A stretch of DNA of 64,000 nucleotides from Parazoarcus communis. Lineage in GTDB: Bacteria; Pseudomonadota; Gammaproteobacteria; Burkholderiales; Rhodocyclaceae. This document shows positions 46,644-55,759 of the stretch, in pieces; within the stretch, counting starts at the first letter, position 1, and each line of letters starts with the position of its first letter. The translations under genes were made by a program, and so were the position numbers. Below the pieces are notes generated by a model. The model saw only the letters and a program-made list of their open reading frames with translations, did not search any database and was not told the origin of the DNA. The stretch is taken from positions 868,001-932,000 of the forward strand of contig NZ_CP022188.1 in NCBI RefSeq assembly GCF_003111665.1, written 5' to 3'.

Positions 46644-47225
46644 TCAGCGCCCGGCGAGCAGCTTGCCGATGTCTTCGCTGATGTTGTCTGCAGTTTCGCC
46701 GTGCTTCACATACAGCCGCAACTTGCCTGAGGGGTCGAAGACATAGGTCCCGGCCGAATGGTCGACCGTGTAGTTGCCGCCCTCGGTATCGCCACTCTTG
46801 CGATAGAACACGCGGAAATCCTTCGCCACCGCCGCCGTGGCATCGAGATCACCCACCAGCCCCAGGAAGCGCTTGTCGAACACAGGCACATACTGCGCGA
46901 GCAGCTCTGCCGTGTCGCGTTCGGGGTCGACGGTGACAAACAGCACCTGCACCTTGTCCGCCTCCGGGCCAAGCTTGCGCATCACCTCGCTCATGGTCGA
47001 CAGATTGGTCGGGCACACATCCGGACACTGCGTGTAGCCAAAGAAGATCGTCACCACCTTGCCGCTGAAATCGGCCAGCGTTCGAGGCGTGCCGTTGTGG
47101 TCGTCGAGCGCAAGCGCCTTGCCGTAATCGGCACCGGTGATGTCGGTAGCGTGAAACGAAGGCGGGGGCTCGGCGCAAGCGCCGACCAGCAGCACGGTGG
47201 CTGCCACAATCAGGGAACGAAGCAT
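46644..47225 (-). CDS. sco1: SCO1/SenC copper chaperone
   Basis: A 193-residue lipoprotein (lipobox LVGAC, Cys17) with a thioredoxin fold that delivers copper to the CuA site of cytochrome oxidase subunit II. The copper ligands CPDVC (Cys67, Cys71) and the conserved His in YTVDHSAG are present. It is the last gene of the oxidase assembly operon, following ctaB by 9 bases; a TTG two codons upstream of the chosen ATG is also possible. Confidence 0.92.
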   Translation of the reverse strand: MLRSLIVAATVLLVGACAEPPPSFHATDITGADYGKALALDDHNGTPRTLADFSGKVVTIFFGYTQCPDVCPTNLSTMSEVMRKLGPEADKVQVLFVTVDPERDTAELLAQYVPVFDKRFLGLVGDLDATAAVAKDFRVFYRKSGDTEGGNYTVDHSAGTYVFDPSGKLRLYVKHGETADNISEDIGKLLAGR

Positions 47226-47234
47226 CAGCAAGGG

Positions 47235-48134
47235 TCAGAAGCGCAGGTAGTGGTCCGCAAGCAACGCGGCGAACAGCAATGATAGATACAGGATGGAGAA
47301 GCGGAAAGTCCTGCGTGCCAATGCGTCGCTGTAGTCGCGATACAGGCGCCATGCGTAATGGATGAAACGGGCACCGAGCGCAACGGCCGAGGCCAGATAG
47401 ATCAGCCCGCTCATCTGCGTGGCAAAAGGCAGCAAGGTGACGCCGAACAGGATCAGCGTGTACAGCAGCACCGACAGCCGGGTGTACTCCGACCCGTGGG
47501 TGACCGGCAGCATCGGCAGACCGGCACGTGCATAGTCGGCCGTGCGGTAGAGCGCCAGCGCCCAGAAATGCGGCGGTGTCCATGCGAAGATGATCAGAAA
47601 GAGCAGCAGCGCATCGCCACTCACGTCGCCGGTGACGGCGGCCCAGCCAAGCACCGGCGGCATCGCCCCCGACGCGCCGCCGATCACGATATTCTGCGGC
47701 GTTCTGGGCTTCAGAAACACGGTGTAGACCACGGCGTAGCCGACAAACGTGGCGAGGGTGAGCCACATGGTGAGCGGATTCACCGCCTGATGCAGCACGA
47801 ACAGCCCGCTGCCTCCGAGCACCGCCGCAAAGCCGGCGACCTCGCGCGGTGCCAGCTCACCACGCGGCAGTGGGCGCGCCCGCGTGCGTGCCATTCGCGC
47901 ATCGATCCCCTGCTCGATCAGACAGTTCATCGCGGCGGCGGCGCCCGCAACACATGCAATCCCGATCGTTGCGGCGGACACCGTCGCGGCCGATGGCAAA
48001 CCGTCCGGAACGGCCAGGAACATGCCGATCACTGCACAGAAAACGATCAGCGCATTGACCCGCGGCTTGGTCAGCACGTAGAAGGCATGGAGCCGACTGC
48101 TGCCGAGTGCATGGCCCAGGGTGAGGGTTTTCAT
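47235..48134 (-). CDS. ctaB: Protoheme IX farnesyltransferase
   Basis: A 299-residue integral membrane prenyltransferase (UbiA superfamily) that converts heme b to heme o. Motifs [21 protein letters not shown] (aspartate-rich site, in part) and [18 protein letters not shown] are typical of CtaB/CyoE; about nine membrane helices. Follows ctaA in the operon. Confidence 0.95.
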   Translation of the reverse strand: MKTLTLGHALGSSRLHAFYVLTKPRVNALIVFCAVIGMFLAVPDGLPSAATVSAATIGIACVAGAAAAMNCLIEQGIDARMARTRARPLPRGELAPREVAGFAAVLGGSGLFVLHQAVNPLTMWLTLATFVGYAVVYTVFLKPRTPQNIVIGGASGAMPPVLGWAAVTGDVSGDALLLFLIIFAWTPPHFWALALYRTADYARAGLPMLPVTHGSEYTRLSVLLYTLILFGVTLLPFATQMSGLIYLASAVALGARFIHYAWRLYRDYSDALARRTFRFSILYLSLLFAALLADHYLRF

Positions 48135-48164
48135 GAACGCACTCCTTTGTGTAATTTCACCGTC

Positions 48165-49211
48165 TCAGGCCCTGCGCTGCGAACGTGGCGAAAACGGCAG
48201 CAAACGCCCGAGCGCAGCCGGCGCCGGCCGCGCGATCCCGCGAGCCTGCAGACGGAAGTTGATCCAGACCATCAAACCCACCAGCACAGCCGCGCCGGCG
48301 TTGTGCATCGCCGCCAGCGGCAGGGGCAGCGAAAGCGCGACGTTGGCGACACCGAGACAGATCTGCATCAGCACCGCAGCAATCAGCGCCACGCCTGCGC
48401 CTGCAGTGGGCACCCGTCGTGCCAGCGCCCAGCCCAGCATCAGCAACACCCCGCCGGCAACCAGCGCCCCCAGGCGGTGCGACCAGTGAATGGCGGTCAG
48501 CGCAGACAGTGAGAGCAGCTCGCCATCGGCCGTCATCCCCAATTCACGTACGACGTGAAAGGCATTCGCATAGTCGGCCACGGGCCACAGGCTGCCATGG
48601 CAGGTCGGAAAATCCGTGCACGCCAGCGCGGCGTAATTGGTGCTGGTCCAGCCGCCCAGCGCAACCTGCACAGCCAGCACCAGCAAACCGGCCCGGGCAG
48701 CCCACAGAAGCCGGGGCGGCACGACCTCGCGCCGCGCGCCGGCAACCCGTGCGGCAAGCCACGTAAGCAGAGCCAGCGTCGTCAGCCCACCCAGCAGATG
48801 GCCGGTGACGATGGCGGGCTTGAGCAGCAGGGTCACCGTCCACTTCCCGAGCAGGCCCTGAAAGATCACCACCCCCACCAGCAGCGTCGCCACCCACGGT
48901 GCGGCCCCCTTGTGACTGCGGTGTCGCCACGCCAGCACCGCAATGCCGATGATCATCAGGCCGAGACTGGCCGCCAGATAGCGATGCACCATCTCCTTCC
49001 ATGCCTTGGGCAGACTCACCGGCCCGTGGGGATCGGCGGCGTGTGCCCCCAGGATGTCTTCAGCCGCATGGTGAGGCGTGATCTGGCCGTAGCAGCCGGG
49101 CCAGTCCGGACATCCGAGGCCGGCATCGGCCAGACGCACGTAGGCGCCGAACACTACAACCACCGCGGTCAGCATCAGCGCCGCGAAGATGAGGCGGCGA
49201 TATGCGTTCAT
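48165..49211 (-). CDS. ctaA: Heme A synthase
   Basis: A 348-residue membrane enzyme of the COX15/CtaA family that oxidises heme o to heme a. Eight membrane helices are predicted, with heme-ligand histidines in EMVHRYLA, VTGHLLGG and the C-terminal ALTAIHWSHRLGA and AAMHNAGAA. The Cys pair in LGCPDWPGCYG is near the N-terminus. The start overlaps the stop of the preceding SCO-like gene by four bases. Confidence 0.94.
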   Translation of the reverse strand: MNAYRRLIFAALMLTAVVVVFGAYVRLADAGLGCPDWPGCYGQITPHHAAEDILGAHAADPHGPVSLPKAWKEMVHRYLAASLGLMIIGIAVLAWRHRSHKGAAPWVATLLVGVVIFQGLLGKWTVTLLLKPAIVTGHLLGGLTTLALLTWLAARVAGARREVVPPRLLWAARAGLLVLAVQVALGGWTSTNYAALACTDFPTCHGSLWPVADYANAFHVVRELGMTADGELLSLSALTAIHWSHRLGALVAGGVLLMLGWALARRVPTAGAGVALIAAVLMQICLGVANVALSLPLPLAAMHNAGAAVLVGLMVWINFRLQARGIARPAPAALGRLLPFSPRSQRRA

Positions 49212-49852
49212 TCGCGCCCTCCCCGGCCCAGCGCGGAATACTTCAGCAGACGCTGCAAGTCCTTGTTCATTGCACGCGCGGCAGTCGTCGTATCCACCTC
49301 ATCGGCAAAATGCATCATCACGTTGCCGAGCGGATCGACCATCCATACCGAGCCCGGCGCAGCCGCAGGCAGTGCTGCCAGCCAGGCACTGTCGGCGCGT
49401 GCCAGTCGCAGGTCCTCGTGTGTCTCGAGCAGGGCCAAATCGGGCTCAGCTGCATCGGCGAGCAGCCAGACCCGCCCTACCCGGTCCATTTCCTTCGCCT
49501 GCGCCACCCGCGCCTGACGCGACACGTAGAGCGCGCGCCCACAGGCCTCGTCGCATGCTGCGGGGGCAACAAGGAGCAAGGTCCATTTGCCCTCGAGTTC
49601 GCTGCGCTGCAGGGGCGCCTGTCCGCCCGCGCCTTGCAGCACCGTTGCCGGCAGCCCGGCGGGTGTCAGCAGGTCGCCGTGATTGACCCGTCCCTGAGGC
49701 GGCCACACATAGAACATGAGGTAGGACGCGATCACCGGCAGGACGCACACGAAGGCCAGCAGCAGCAGGGTGCGACGCCCCTTGCGCCGGTCGGCGGCTG
49801 TCACCGGCGGGCGGGCTTCAGCCACGGGCGAGTCGAGTTGAGCGGTCGTCAT
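49208..49852 (-). CDS. SCO-like thioredoxin-fold membrane protein of the oxidase cluster
   Basis: A 214-residue protein with one N-terminal membrane segment (about 28-50) and a thioredoxin-like periplasmic domain containing CDEAC (about residues 99-103), reminiscent of the SCO copper motif CxxxC, but with no conserved downstream His. It lies at the place where betaproteobacterial oxidase clusters carry a SURF1/SCO-associated membrane protein. It may reduce CuA cysteines. The start overlaps the surf1 3' end by 35 bases. Confidence 0.72.
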   Translation of the reverse strand: MTTAQLDSPVAEARPPVTAADRRKGRRTLLLLAFVCVLPVIASYLMFYVWPPQGRVNHGDLLTPAGLPATVLQGAGGQAPLQRSELEGKWTLLLVAPAACDEACGRALYVSRQARVAQAKEMDRVGRVWLLADAAEPDLALLETHEDLRLARADSAWLAALPAAAPGSVWMVDPLGNVMMHFADEVDTTTAARAMNKDLQRLLKYSALGRGGRE

Positions 49853-50558
49853 CGGATCTCCGTGTAATCAGGCGCCAGGCGGACCAGGCGCTCAGGCAGC
49901 CGGCGAGGCCGGCCAGGGCGTACCACTGAAATGCATAGGCATGGTGACGATCGATGCCAGCGGCCGGCTGCGGCCAGTCGCGCACCAGTCCGTCGGCGGC
50001 CGGCGAGCGCTGCTGAAGCACCCATGCGGCCAGCAAGGCAGGTGCGACCAGCGCGGCATGGCGGCCCGGGTCGACCTGCTGCCATACCGGCGCCGCTGCC
50101 CCGCCACTGTCGGCCGCAAGCATGAACGGCGCGTGCTCGGGCAACCTGAGCACGCCTTCGAGCTGTTGTTCGCCCGCCGGCGCCGGCACCTGGGGCAATT
50201 GCCGCCGGTCCCCCGCCGCCACCCAGCCCCGGTTCACCAGGACCGCCCCCGAGCCGTCGCTCAGCAGCAAGGGCGTCAGCACGTGGTAGCCGGCCTGGCC
50301 CTGATGCGTGCGGTTGTCGATCAGCCGCGTGGCGTCCTTCAGCCACACGCCTGAGAGCGTCACCGGCTGCCATTCCTCCAGCGTCGCGGTGTCCGCACGC
50401 AGCGGCCGTGCCGGCGCCTGCAAGAGCACATCGATGCGCGCCTGCAGCACTTCCTTCTCTGCCGCACGACGCTGCTGCCAGTTGCCCAGCTGCAAGGTGA
50501 GCACCATCAGCGCCACACCGGCAAGCAGGGGCAGGATTCGCAGCAGCTGACGCTTCAT
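49818..50558 (-). CDS. surf1: SURF1 family cytochrome oxidase assembly protein
   Basis: A 246-residue protein with N- and C-terminal membrane helices (about 8-25 and 215-234) and a large periplasmic loop with LGNWQQRR, NRTHQGQAGYHVLTPL and LVNRGWV, the SURF1 signature. It helps insert heme a into subunit I. The N-terminal start at 50558 gives MKRQLLRILP. Confidence 0.92.
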   Translation of the reverse strand: MKRQLLRILPLLAGVALMVLTLQLGNWQQRRAAEKEVLQARIDVLLQAPARPLRADTATLEEWQPVTLSGVWLKDATRLIDNRTHQGQAGYHVLTPLLLSDGSGAVLVNRGWVAAGDRRQLPQVPAPAGEQQLEGVLRLPEHAPFMLAADSGGAAAPVWQQVDPGRHAALVAPALLAAWVLQQRSPAADGLVRDWPQPAAGIDRHHAYAFQWYALAGLAGCLSAWSAWRLITRRSDDDRSTRLARG

Positions 50559-50642
50559 TGCGCACCTGCACAGAAAACAGGGGACAGCCACGACATTTCG
50601 GGCAAAAATGTGGCATCCGCCTTCTGCGTCCGGAGTGCCGAC

Positions 50643-50837
50643 ATGCGTATCGTCGTAATCGTGTTCCTCGTCCTGATCCTCGTCAGCCTTGGCAGTGCGC
50701 TGGCTTCCATGCTGCGTGAAAAGGGCAGCAGCACGCGCACCGCACGCGCTCTGGCCATCCGGGTCGGCTTGTCGATTACCCTTTTCCTGATGCTGATGGC
50801 GGGGTTCGCCACCGGACTCATAGACGGCAAGCTCTGA
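50643..50837 (+). CDS. DUF2909 twin-transmembrane protein, opposite strand
   Basis: A 64-residue protein with two membrane segments (2-18 and 43-60) and a polar loop, typical of DUF2909. It is the only plus-strand gene inside the oxidase cluster, between ctaE and surf1. The GTG-free start is ATG CGT ATC; upstream in-frame ATG lacks support. Probably a small oxidase-associated subunit; function unproven. Confidence 0.82.
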   Translation: MRIVVIVFLVLILVSLGSALASMLREKGSSTRTARALAIRVGLSITLFLMLMAGFATGLIDGKL

Positions 50838-50872
50838 TCACGCATCCTCTGCCATCCTCGCCCTTGCCTCCG

Positions 50873-51724
50873 TCACAGCCAGTACACGACGATGAAGAGG
50901 AAGAGCCACACCACGTCAACGAAGTGCCAGTACCAGGCCGCAGCCTCGAACGCAAAATGATGCTCGGCACTGAAATGCCCCGCGATCGAGCGAAACAGCA
51001 TCACCGTCAGCATGATCGCGCCCACGGTCACATGCAGGCCGTGGAAGCCGGTGAGCAGGTAGAAGGTCGAGCCGTAGATGCCGCTGTCGAGACGCAGATT
51101 GAGCTCGGAGTAGGCGTGGGTATATTCGTAGATCTGCAGCGACAGGAAGATCGCCCCCAGCACCACGGTCGCCAGCAGGCCGAGCTTGAGTTGGCCGCGC
51201 GCGCCCTTGAGCAGGCCATAGTGGGCCCACGTCAGGGTTGCTCCTGAAGTCAGCAGGATCAGTGTGTTGATTGCGGGAATGCCCCACGCGCCCATCGGCG
51301 TGAAGGCATCTCCCACACGCGGCCCGCTGCTCGGCCAGGCGCCGGTGAAACCCTCCCACAGCAGCGCCTCGTTGTCTCCGGAAGACAAGGACGGCAGGGC
51401 AAGCACCCGCACGTAGAACAGTGCACCGAAGAAGGCCGCGAAGAACATCACCTCGGAAAAGATGAACCAGCCCATCGACCAGCGGAAGGACTTGTCCACA
51501 TTCTTGCCGTATAGCCCGCCCTCTGATTCGCGCACCACCTGGCCGAACCAGCCGAAGAGCATGTAGATCAGGATGGCGATGCCACCAAAGAAGATCCAGG
51601 GGCCGGCGCCGACCTTGTTCAGCCACATCGCGGCGCCACTGCCGAAAAGGAGCAGCGCGATCGCGCCAATGATCGGAAACTTCGACGGCTCGGGTACGAA
51701 ATAGCGTTCCAGTGTTTCGGTCAT
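50873..51724 (-). CDS. ctaE: Cytochrome c oxidase subunit III
   Basis: A 283-residue membrane protein with seven predicted helices; typical segments are WSMGWFIFSEVMFFAAFFGALFY (in part), TSGATLTWAHYGL and the C-terminal HFVDVVWLFLFIVVYWL. It stabilises the catalytic core and the proton uptake route. Comes after the DUF2970 gene by 16 bases. Confidence 0.96.
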   Translation of the reverse strand: MTETLERYFVPEPSKFPIIGAIALLLFGSGAAMWLNKVGAGPWIFFGGIAILIYMLFGWFGQVVRESEGGLYGKNVDKSFRWSMGWFIFSEVMFFAAFFGALFYVRVLALPSLSSGDNEALLWEGFTGAWPSSGPRVGDAFTPMGAWGIPAINTLILLTSGATLTWAHYGLLKGARGQLKLGLLATVVLGAIFLSLQIYEYTHAYSELNLRLDSGIYGSTFYLLTGFHGLHVTVGAIMLTVMLFRSIAGHFSAEHHFAFEAAAWYWHFVDVVWLFLFIVVYWL

Positions 51725-51740
51725 TGCCGCTTCTCCATGA

Positions 51741-51941
51741 CTAGCTCACCACCCAATTCACCACCGCCACGATGGTGAGCACGAAAATCAGGCCGCCCAG
51801 CACGCCGGCGACGATCACCGCCTTCGGGTCCAGCGACGACGCATCGTCGTGGTAGTCCTTGCGCTTGCGAATGCCCACGAAAGACCACAGGACCGCCTTC
51901 ACGGTACCGATGAAGCCGGCACGAGGCGGCTGACTGCTCAC
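51741..51941 (-). CDS. DUF2970 small membrane protein
   Basis: A 66-residue protein with a hydrophobic C-terminal segment (about 40-64), and a FIGTVKAVLWSFVGIRKRKDY block typical of DUF2970 (given in part). GTG start codon overlaps the ctaG stop as GTGA. A regular member of betaproteobacterial aa3 oxidase clusters; function unknown. Confidence 0.83.
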   Translation of the reverse strand: MSSQPPRAGFIGTVKAVLWSFVGIRKRKDYHDDASSLDPKAVIVAGVLGGLIFVLTIVAVVNWVVS

Positions 51942-52516
51942 GACTTGTCCGCAAGCGAAGCTTTTGCTGCGTTGCGCCCCTGAATCTCGAAGAAGGTGTA
52001 GGACAGCGTGATCGTGGTCACGTCCGCAGGCAGCTTTGGATCGAGCACGAACACCAGCGGCATCGTGCGTTGCTCGCCCGGCGCCAGGGTCTGCTGCGTG
52101 AAGCAGAAACAGTCGAGCTTGCGGAAATACTGCCCCGCCACCTGCGGCCCGTAGCTCGGCACCGCCTGCCCGGTAATCGGGCGGTCCCGCTTGTTGCCGA
52201 CCTCGTATGCGACATGCACCATCTCGCCCGGATGCACCGTCACCGAGCGCTGCTGGGGCTGGAAGCGCCACGGCAGGTCGTGCAGATTGGCATCGAACTG
52301 GACGAGCACCGTGCGGGAGCGATCGACCTGGGTGTTCTCCACACTCACCTTGTCCGGCTGCAACAGATTGTTGATCCCGGTTGCTTCGCAGATCTGCTCG
52401 TAGAACGGCACGAGCAGAAAGCCGAAGCCGAACATCACTACTGCGGAGATCCCGAGGCGCACGAGCAGGCGACGGTTCTCACCGGCAATCCGGTTGGCAC
52501 GACGCTCGCGGCTCAT
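51938..52516 (-). CDS. ctaG: Cytochrome oxidase copper chaperone CtaG (Cox11)
   Basis: A 192-residue membrane-anchored protein that loads CuB into subunit I. One N-terminal helix (about 20-40), then a beta domain with the copper motif CFCF (KLDCFCFTQQ) and the tail SYTFFEIQG. The ATG overlaps the stop of the 41-residue upstream gene. Confidence 0.95.
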   Translation of the reverse strand: MSRERRANRIAGENRRLLVRLGISAVVMFGFGFLLVPFYEQICEATGINNLLQPDKVSVENTQVDRSRTVLVQFDANLHDLPWRFQPQQRSVTVHPGEMVHVAYEVGNKRDRPITGQAVPSYGPQVAGQYFRKLDCFCFTQQTLAPGEQRTMPLVFVLDPKLPADVTTITLSYTFFEIQGRNAAKASLADKS

Positions 52517-52638
52517 TGCCCGAACACCTTGTACTTGATGATGACAATAGTAAAAAAGACGAACGCCACCCCGGCCAGGATGAGCCCGGTCCGCAGGTTT
52601 GCATTACGTCGATCGCTTCGTGTCATCAGTTCATCCAT
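52513..52638 (-). CDS. Cytochrome oxidase small assembly protein (41 residues)
   Basis: A short frame, MDELMTRSDRRNANLRTGLI at its start, with one membrane helix (about 17-35) and a C-terminal YKVFGQ. Proteins of this type lie between ctaD and ctaG in betaproteobacterial oxidase clusters. Its stop overlaps the ctaG start (ATGA). An internal ATG at 52626 after GGATG, giving 37 residues, is an alternative start. Confidence 0.7.
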   Translation of the reverse strand: MDELMTRSDRRNANLRTGLILAGVAFVFFTIVIIKYKVFGQ

Positions 52639-52728
52639 ATACATTGCAATGGCACGTGAGTGAGAGTTTGGGGCGGAGCCTGCCCTCTCCCGACTCTCCG
52701 CTCCGCCCCCCTCTCACTGCAACGCTGT

Positions 52729-54327
52729 TCATGCCTTGGCCAGCACCGGTGCATCCTCGAAGGTGTGATGCGGAGCCGGCGAAGGCACCGTCCACTCCAG
52801 CCCTTCCGCGCCTTCCCACGACTGTGCTTCCGCTTTCTTGCCACCACGGACGCACTTCACGACCGCGGCCAGGAAGATCAGTTGCGACAGTCCGAAACCG
52901 AATGCGCCGATGGACGCCATCGCGTTGAAATCGGCAAACTGCAAGGCGTAGTCCGGAATCCGCCGCGGCATGCCTGCCAGCCCGAGGAAGTGCATCGGGA
53001 AGAAGGTGATGTTGAAAAACACGATCGAGCACCAGAAATGCAGCTTGCCGAGGAACTCGCTGGGCATGTGTCCCGTCCATTTCGGCAGCCAGTAATAGGC
53101 ACCGGCGAAAAGGGCGAACAGCGAGCCTGCGACCAGCACGTAGTGGAAGTGCGCAACCACGTAGTAGGTGTCCTGCAGCTGGATGTCGATCGGTGCAACG
53201 GCACAGATCAGGCCGGTGAAGCCGCCCATGGTGAACACGAAGATGAAGCCGGTGGCCCACAGCATCGGCGTCTCGAAACTGAGCGAACCGCGCCACATGG
53301 TCGCCACCCAGTTGAACACCTTCACGCCGGTGGGCACCGCAATCAGCATCGTCGCGTACATGAAGAACAGCTGCCCGATTGCCGGCATGCCGGTGGTGAA
53401 CATGTGGTGTGCCCACACGGTGAAGGACAGGATCGCAATCGACGAGGTCGCGTACACCATCGAGGCATAGCCAAACAGCGGCTTGCGCGAAAAGGTCGGA
53501 ATGATCTGGCTGACAATGCCGAAGGCCGGCAGGATCATGATGTAGACCTCGGGGTGACCGAAGAACCAGAAGATGTGCTGGTACATCACCGGGTCACCGC
53601 CACCGGCGGCATTGAAGAAGCTGGTGCCGAAGTGGCGATCGGTCAGGATCATCGTGACCGCCCCTGCCAGCACCGGCATGACCGCAATCAGCAGATAGGC
53701 GGTGATCAGCCAGGTCCAGCAGAACAGCGGCATGCGCATCATGTTCATGCCGGGCGCGCGCATGTTGAGCACGGTGACGACGATGTTGATCGCGCCCATG
53801 ATCGAGCTCACGCCCATGATGTGGATGGCGAAGATCGCCAGATCCATGCCCATGCCCATCTGCACCGAAAGCGGTGCGTACAGCGTCCACCCCGCAGCAG
53901 TTGCGCCGCCAGGCACGAAGAACGAACCCAGCAGCAGGATGGCCGCCGGCGGCAGGAGCCAGAAGCTCCAGTTGTTCATGCGCGCGAAGGCCATGTCGCT
54001 GGCCCCGATCATCAGCGGGATCATCCAGTTGGCGAAGCCGACGAAGGCCGGCATGATCGCGCCAAACACCATCACCAGACCGTGCATGGTCGTGAGCTGG
54101 TTGAAGAACTCTGGCTCCACCACCTGCAGACCGGGCTGGAACAGTTCGGCCCGGATCGTCAGTGCCATCACCCCCCCGGAGAGGAACATGATGAAGCTGA
54201 AGATCATGTACATCGTGCCGATGTCTTTGTGATTGGTGGTGGTCACCCAGCGCATCAGGCCGGTGGGACCATGCGCATGACCGTGCGGGGGGTGAACGCC
54301 GGGCCGATCGTGAGTCAGTGTATTCAT
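52729..54327 (-). CDS. ctaD: Cytochrome c oxidase subunit I, aa3 type
   Basis: A 532-residue heme-copper oxidase core subunit with twelve helices. WFFGHPEVYIMILPAFG contains the CuB His-Tyr pair and the Glu of the D channel; TTMHGLVMVFGAIMP and VAHFHYVLVAG carry further heme or CuB ligands. It is the A1 type by GHPEVY. GGAGG before the ATG at 54327 fixes the start. Confidence 0.97.
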   Translation of the reverse strand: MNTLTHDRPGVHPPHGHAHGPTGLMRWVTTTNHKDIGTMYMIFSFIMFLSGGVMALTIRAELFQPGLQVVEPEFFNQLTTMHGLVMVFGAIMPAFVGFANWMIPLMIGASDMAFARMNNWSFWLLPPAAILLLGSFFVPGGATAAGWTLYAPLSVQMGMGMDLAIFAIHIMGVSSIMGAINIVVTVLNMRAPGMNMMRMPLFCWTWLITAYLLIAVMPVLAGAVTMILTDRHFGTSFFNAAGGGDPVMYQHIFWFFGHPEVYIMILPAFGIVSQIIPTFSRKPLFGYASMVYATSSIAILSFTVWAHHMFTTGMPAIGQLFFMYATMLIAVPTGVKVFNWVATMWRGSLSFETPMLWATGFIFVFTMGGFTGLICAVAPIDIQLQDTYYVVAHFHYVLVAGSLFALFAGAYYWLPKWTGHMPSEFLGKLHFWCSIVFFNITFFPMHFLGLAGMPRRIPDYALQFADFNAMASIGAFGFGLSQLIFLAAVVKCVRGGKKAEAQSWEGAEGLEWTVPSPAPHHTFEDAPVLAKA

Positions 54328-54430
54328 GCACACGCCTCCATTGTCGCGCCCACGCGCGACAGAACCTTGCCATCGGGACCGGGACGGCCCCTACAATCAC
54401 ACTGCAGCGATACGTGCTTCGGCTTCAGCC

Positions 54431-55561
54431 TCAGCGCGCGGCCACAACATCTGCCGGCTGCACCGCCACGCCCGACTGGTTACCCCAGGCGTTGCGGGTA
54501 TAGGTGATCACCGCAGCAAGCTCGGCGTCCGACAACTGGCCGCCGAATGCCGCCATCGCGGTTCCCGCCTTGCCCTTCAACACCAGTTCGATCTGGCCGC
54601 TTGCATCGCCCGTCACCACGGGCGAGCCATCCAGCGCAGGGAACACCGGCGGCAACCCCTTGCCATCGGCCTGATGGCAGGCAGCACAGTTGGCCGCAAA
54701 CACCTTCTCGCCGCGCTCGACCAGTTCGGCCAGCGCCCACTCCCGGGCGTCGTCCGCAGAGGCGGTCGTGGCCTGAGCCTGCTGTGATGCGACCCACTCG
54801 GTGTATTTCTCGGCCGAGACCACATGCACCTCGATCGGCATGAAGCCGTGGTCCTTGCCGCAGAGTTCGGCACAGTTGCCGCGATAGATGCCTTCCTTGT
54901 CGGCGGTGAACCAGGTGTCGCGAATGAAGCCGGGAATCGCATCCTGCTTCACGCCGAAAGCCGGCATCCACCAGGAATGGATCACGTCGGCAGCGGTAAC
55001 CAGCACGCGGATCTTCTTGCCCACCGGCACCACGACAGGGTTGTCCACCTCAAGCAGATAGGTATCGCCTTTCTGTTCGCCACCGCTGATCTGGGCGCGC
55101 GGCGTGGATGAACCGGACAGGAAGCGGATGCCCTCCCCTTCGCCCTGCAGATAGTCGTAACCCCACTTCCACTGATAGCCCGTGGCCTTGATGGTGATGT
55201 CGGGGTTGGAGGTGTCCTTCATCGCAATCACGGTCTTGGTGGCGGGCCACGCCATGCCAAGCAGGATCAGCACCGGGATCACGGTCCACGCGATCTCGAC
55301 CGCCGTGTTTTCATGGAAATTGGCCGCAACCGCACCGCGGGACTTGCGATGGTGAATGACCGACCAGAACATGACACCGAACACCGCGATGAAGATCACC
55401 AGGCAGATGATCAGCATCAGGGTATGCATGCTGTAGATCTCTGAAGCGATCCGTGTCACCGGCTGCTGGAGGTTGTAACGGCTCGGCGCATCCTGTGCGA
55501 GTACGCCGGAGACGTACCCGAGAAGAAGCGAAGATCCTGCGATACGACCGGCAAAACCCAT
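54431..55561 (-). CDS. ctaC: Cytochrome c oxidase subunit II with fused cytochrome c domain
   Basis: A 376-residue subunit: signal peptide, two membrane helices (about 47-70 and 90-110), CuA domain with His195, Cys230, Glu232, Cys234, His238 and Met241, and a C-terminal cytochrome c domain with CAACH (Cys292, Cys295, His296) and Met336 as probable axial ligand. The fused heme domain is the caa3-like form. First gene of the oxidase operon, with an FNR-type site upstream. Confidence 0.96.
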   Translation of the reverse strand: MGFAGRIAGSSLLLGYVSGVLAQDAPSRYNLQQPVTRIASEIYSMHTLMLIICLVIFIAVFGVMFWSVIHHRKSRGAVAANFHENTAVEIAWTVIPVLILLGMAWPATKTVIAMKDTSNPDITIKATGYQWKWGYDYLQGEGEGIRFLSGSSTPRAQISGGEQKGDTYLLEVDNPVVVPVGKKIRVLVTAADVIHSWWMPAFGVKQDAIPGFIRDTWFTADKEGIYRGNCAELCGKDHGFMPIEVHVVSAEKYTEWVASQQAQATTASADDAREWALAELVERGEKVFAANCAACHQADGKGLPPVFPALDGSPVVTGDASGQIELVLKGKAGTAMAAFGGQLSDAELAAVITYTRNAWGNQSGVAVQPADVVAAR

Positions 55562-55639
55562 GTCGACCCCCAGCAAAGAACACGATGAGCAGGTGGATCG
55601 ATGTTGCCACAGTGAAAATCAGGGTCGCAACATACTTAT

Positions 55640-55653
55640 TTGATAAAAATCAA
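55640..55653. promoter_or_regulatory. Exact FNR/ANR-type site upstream of ctaC
   Basis: TTGAT-AAAA-ATCAA is a perfect match to the FNR/ANR consensus. It lies 79 bases before the ctaC start in the 198-base spacer. At this position an oxygen-sensing CRP/FNR protein would most likely repress or modulate the aa3 oxidase when oxygen is low. Confidence 0.82.
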
Positions 55654-55759
55654 TATGCTGCGACGCAGTATCTGATAACCATCAAGCCGCATAAAGCCCT
55701 GTGACGAGTACTCGGGGTTTTCCCGCAGGCATGTTTGCTGCATGACAACAAACTGTGTT

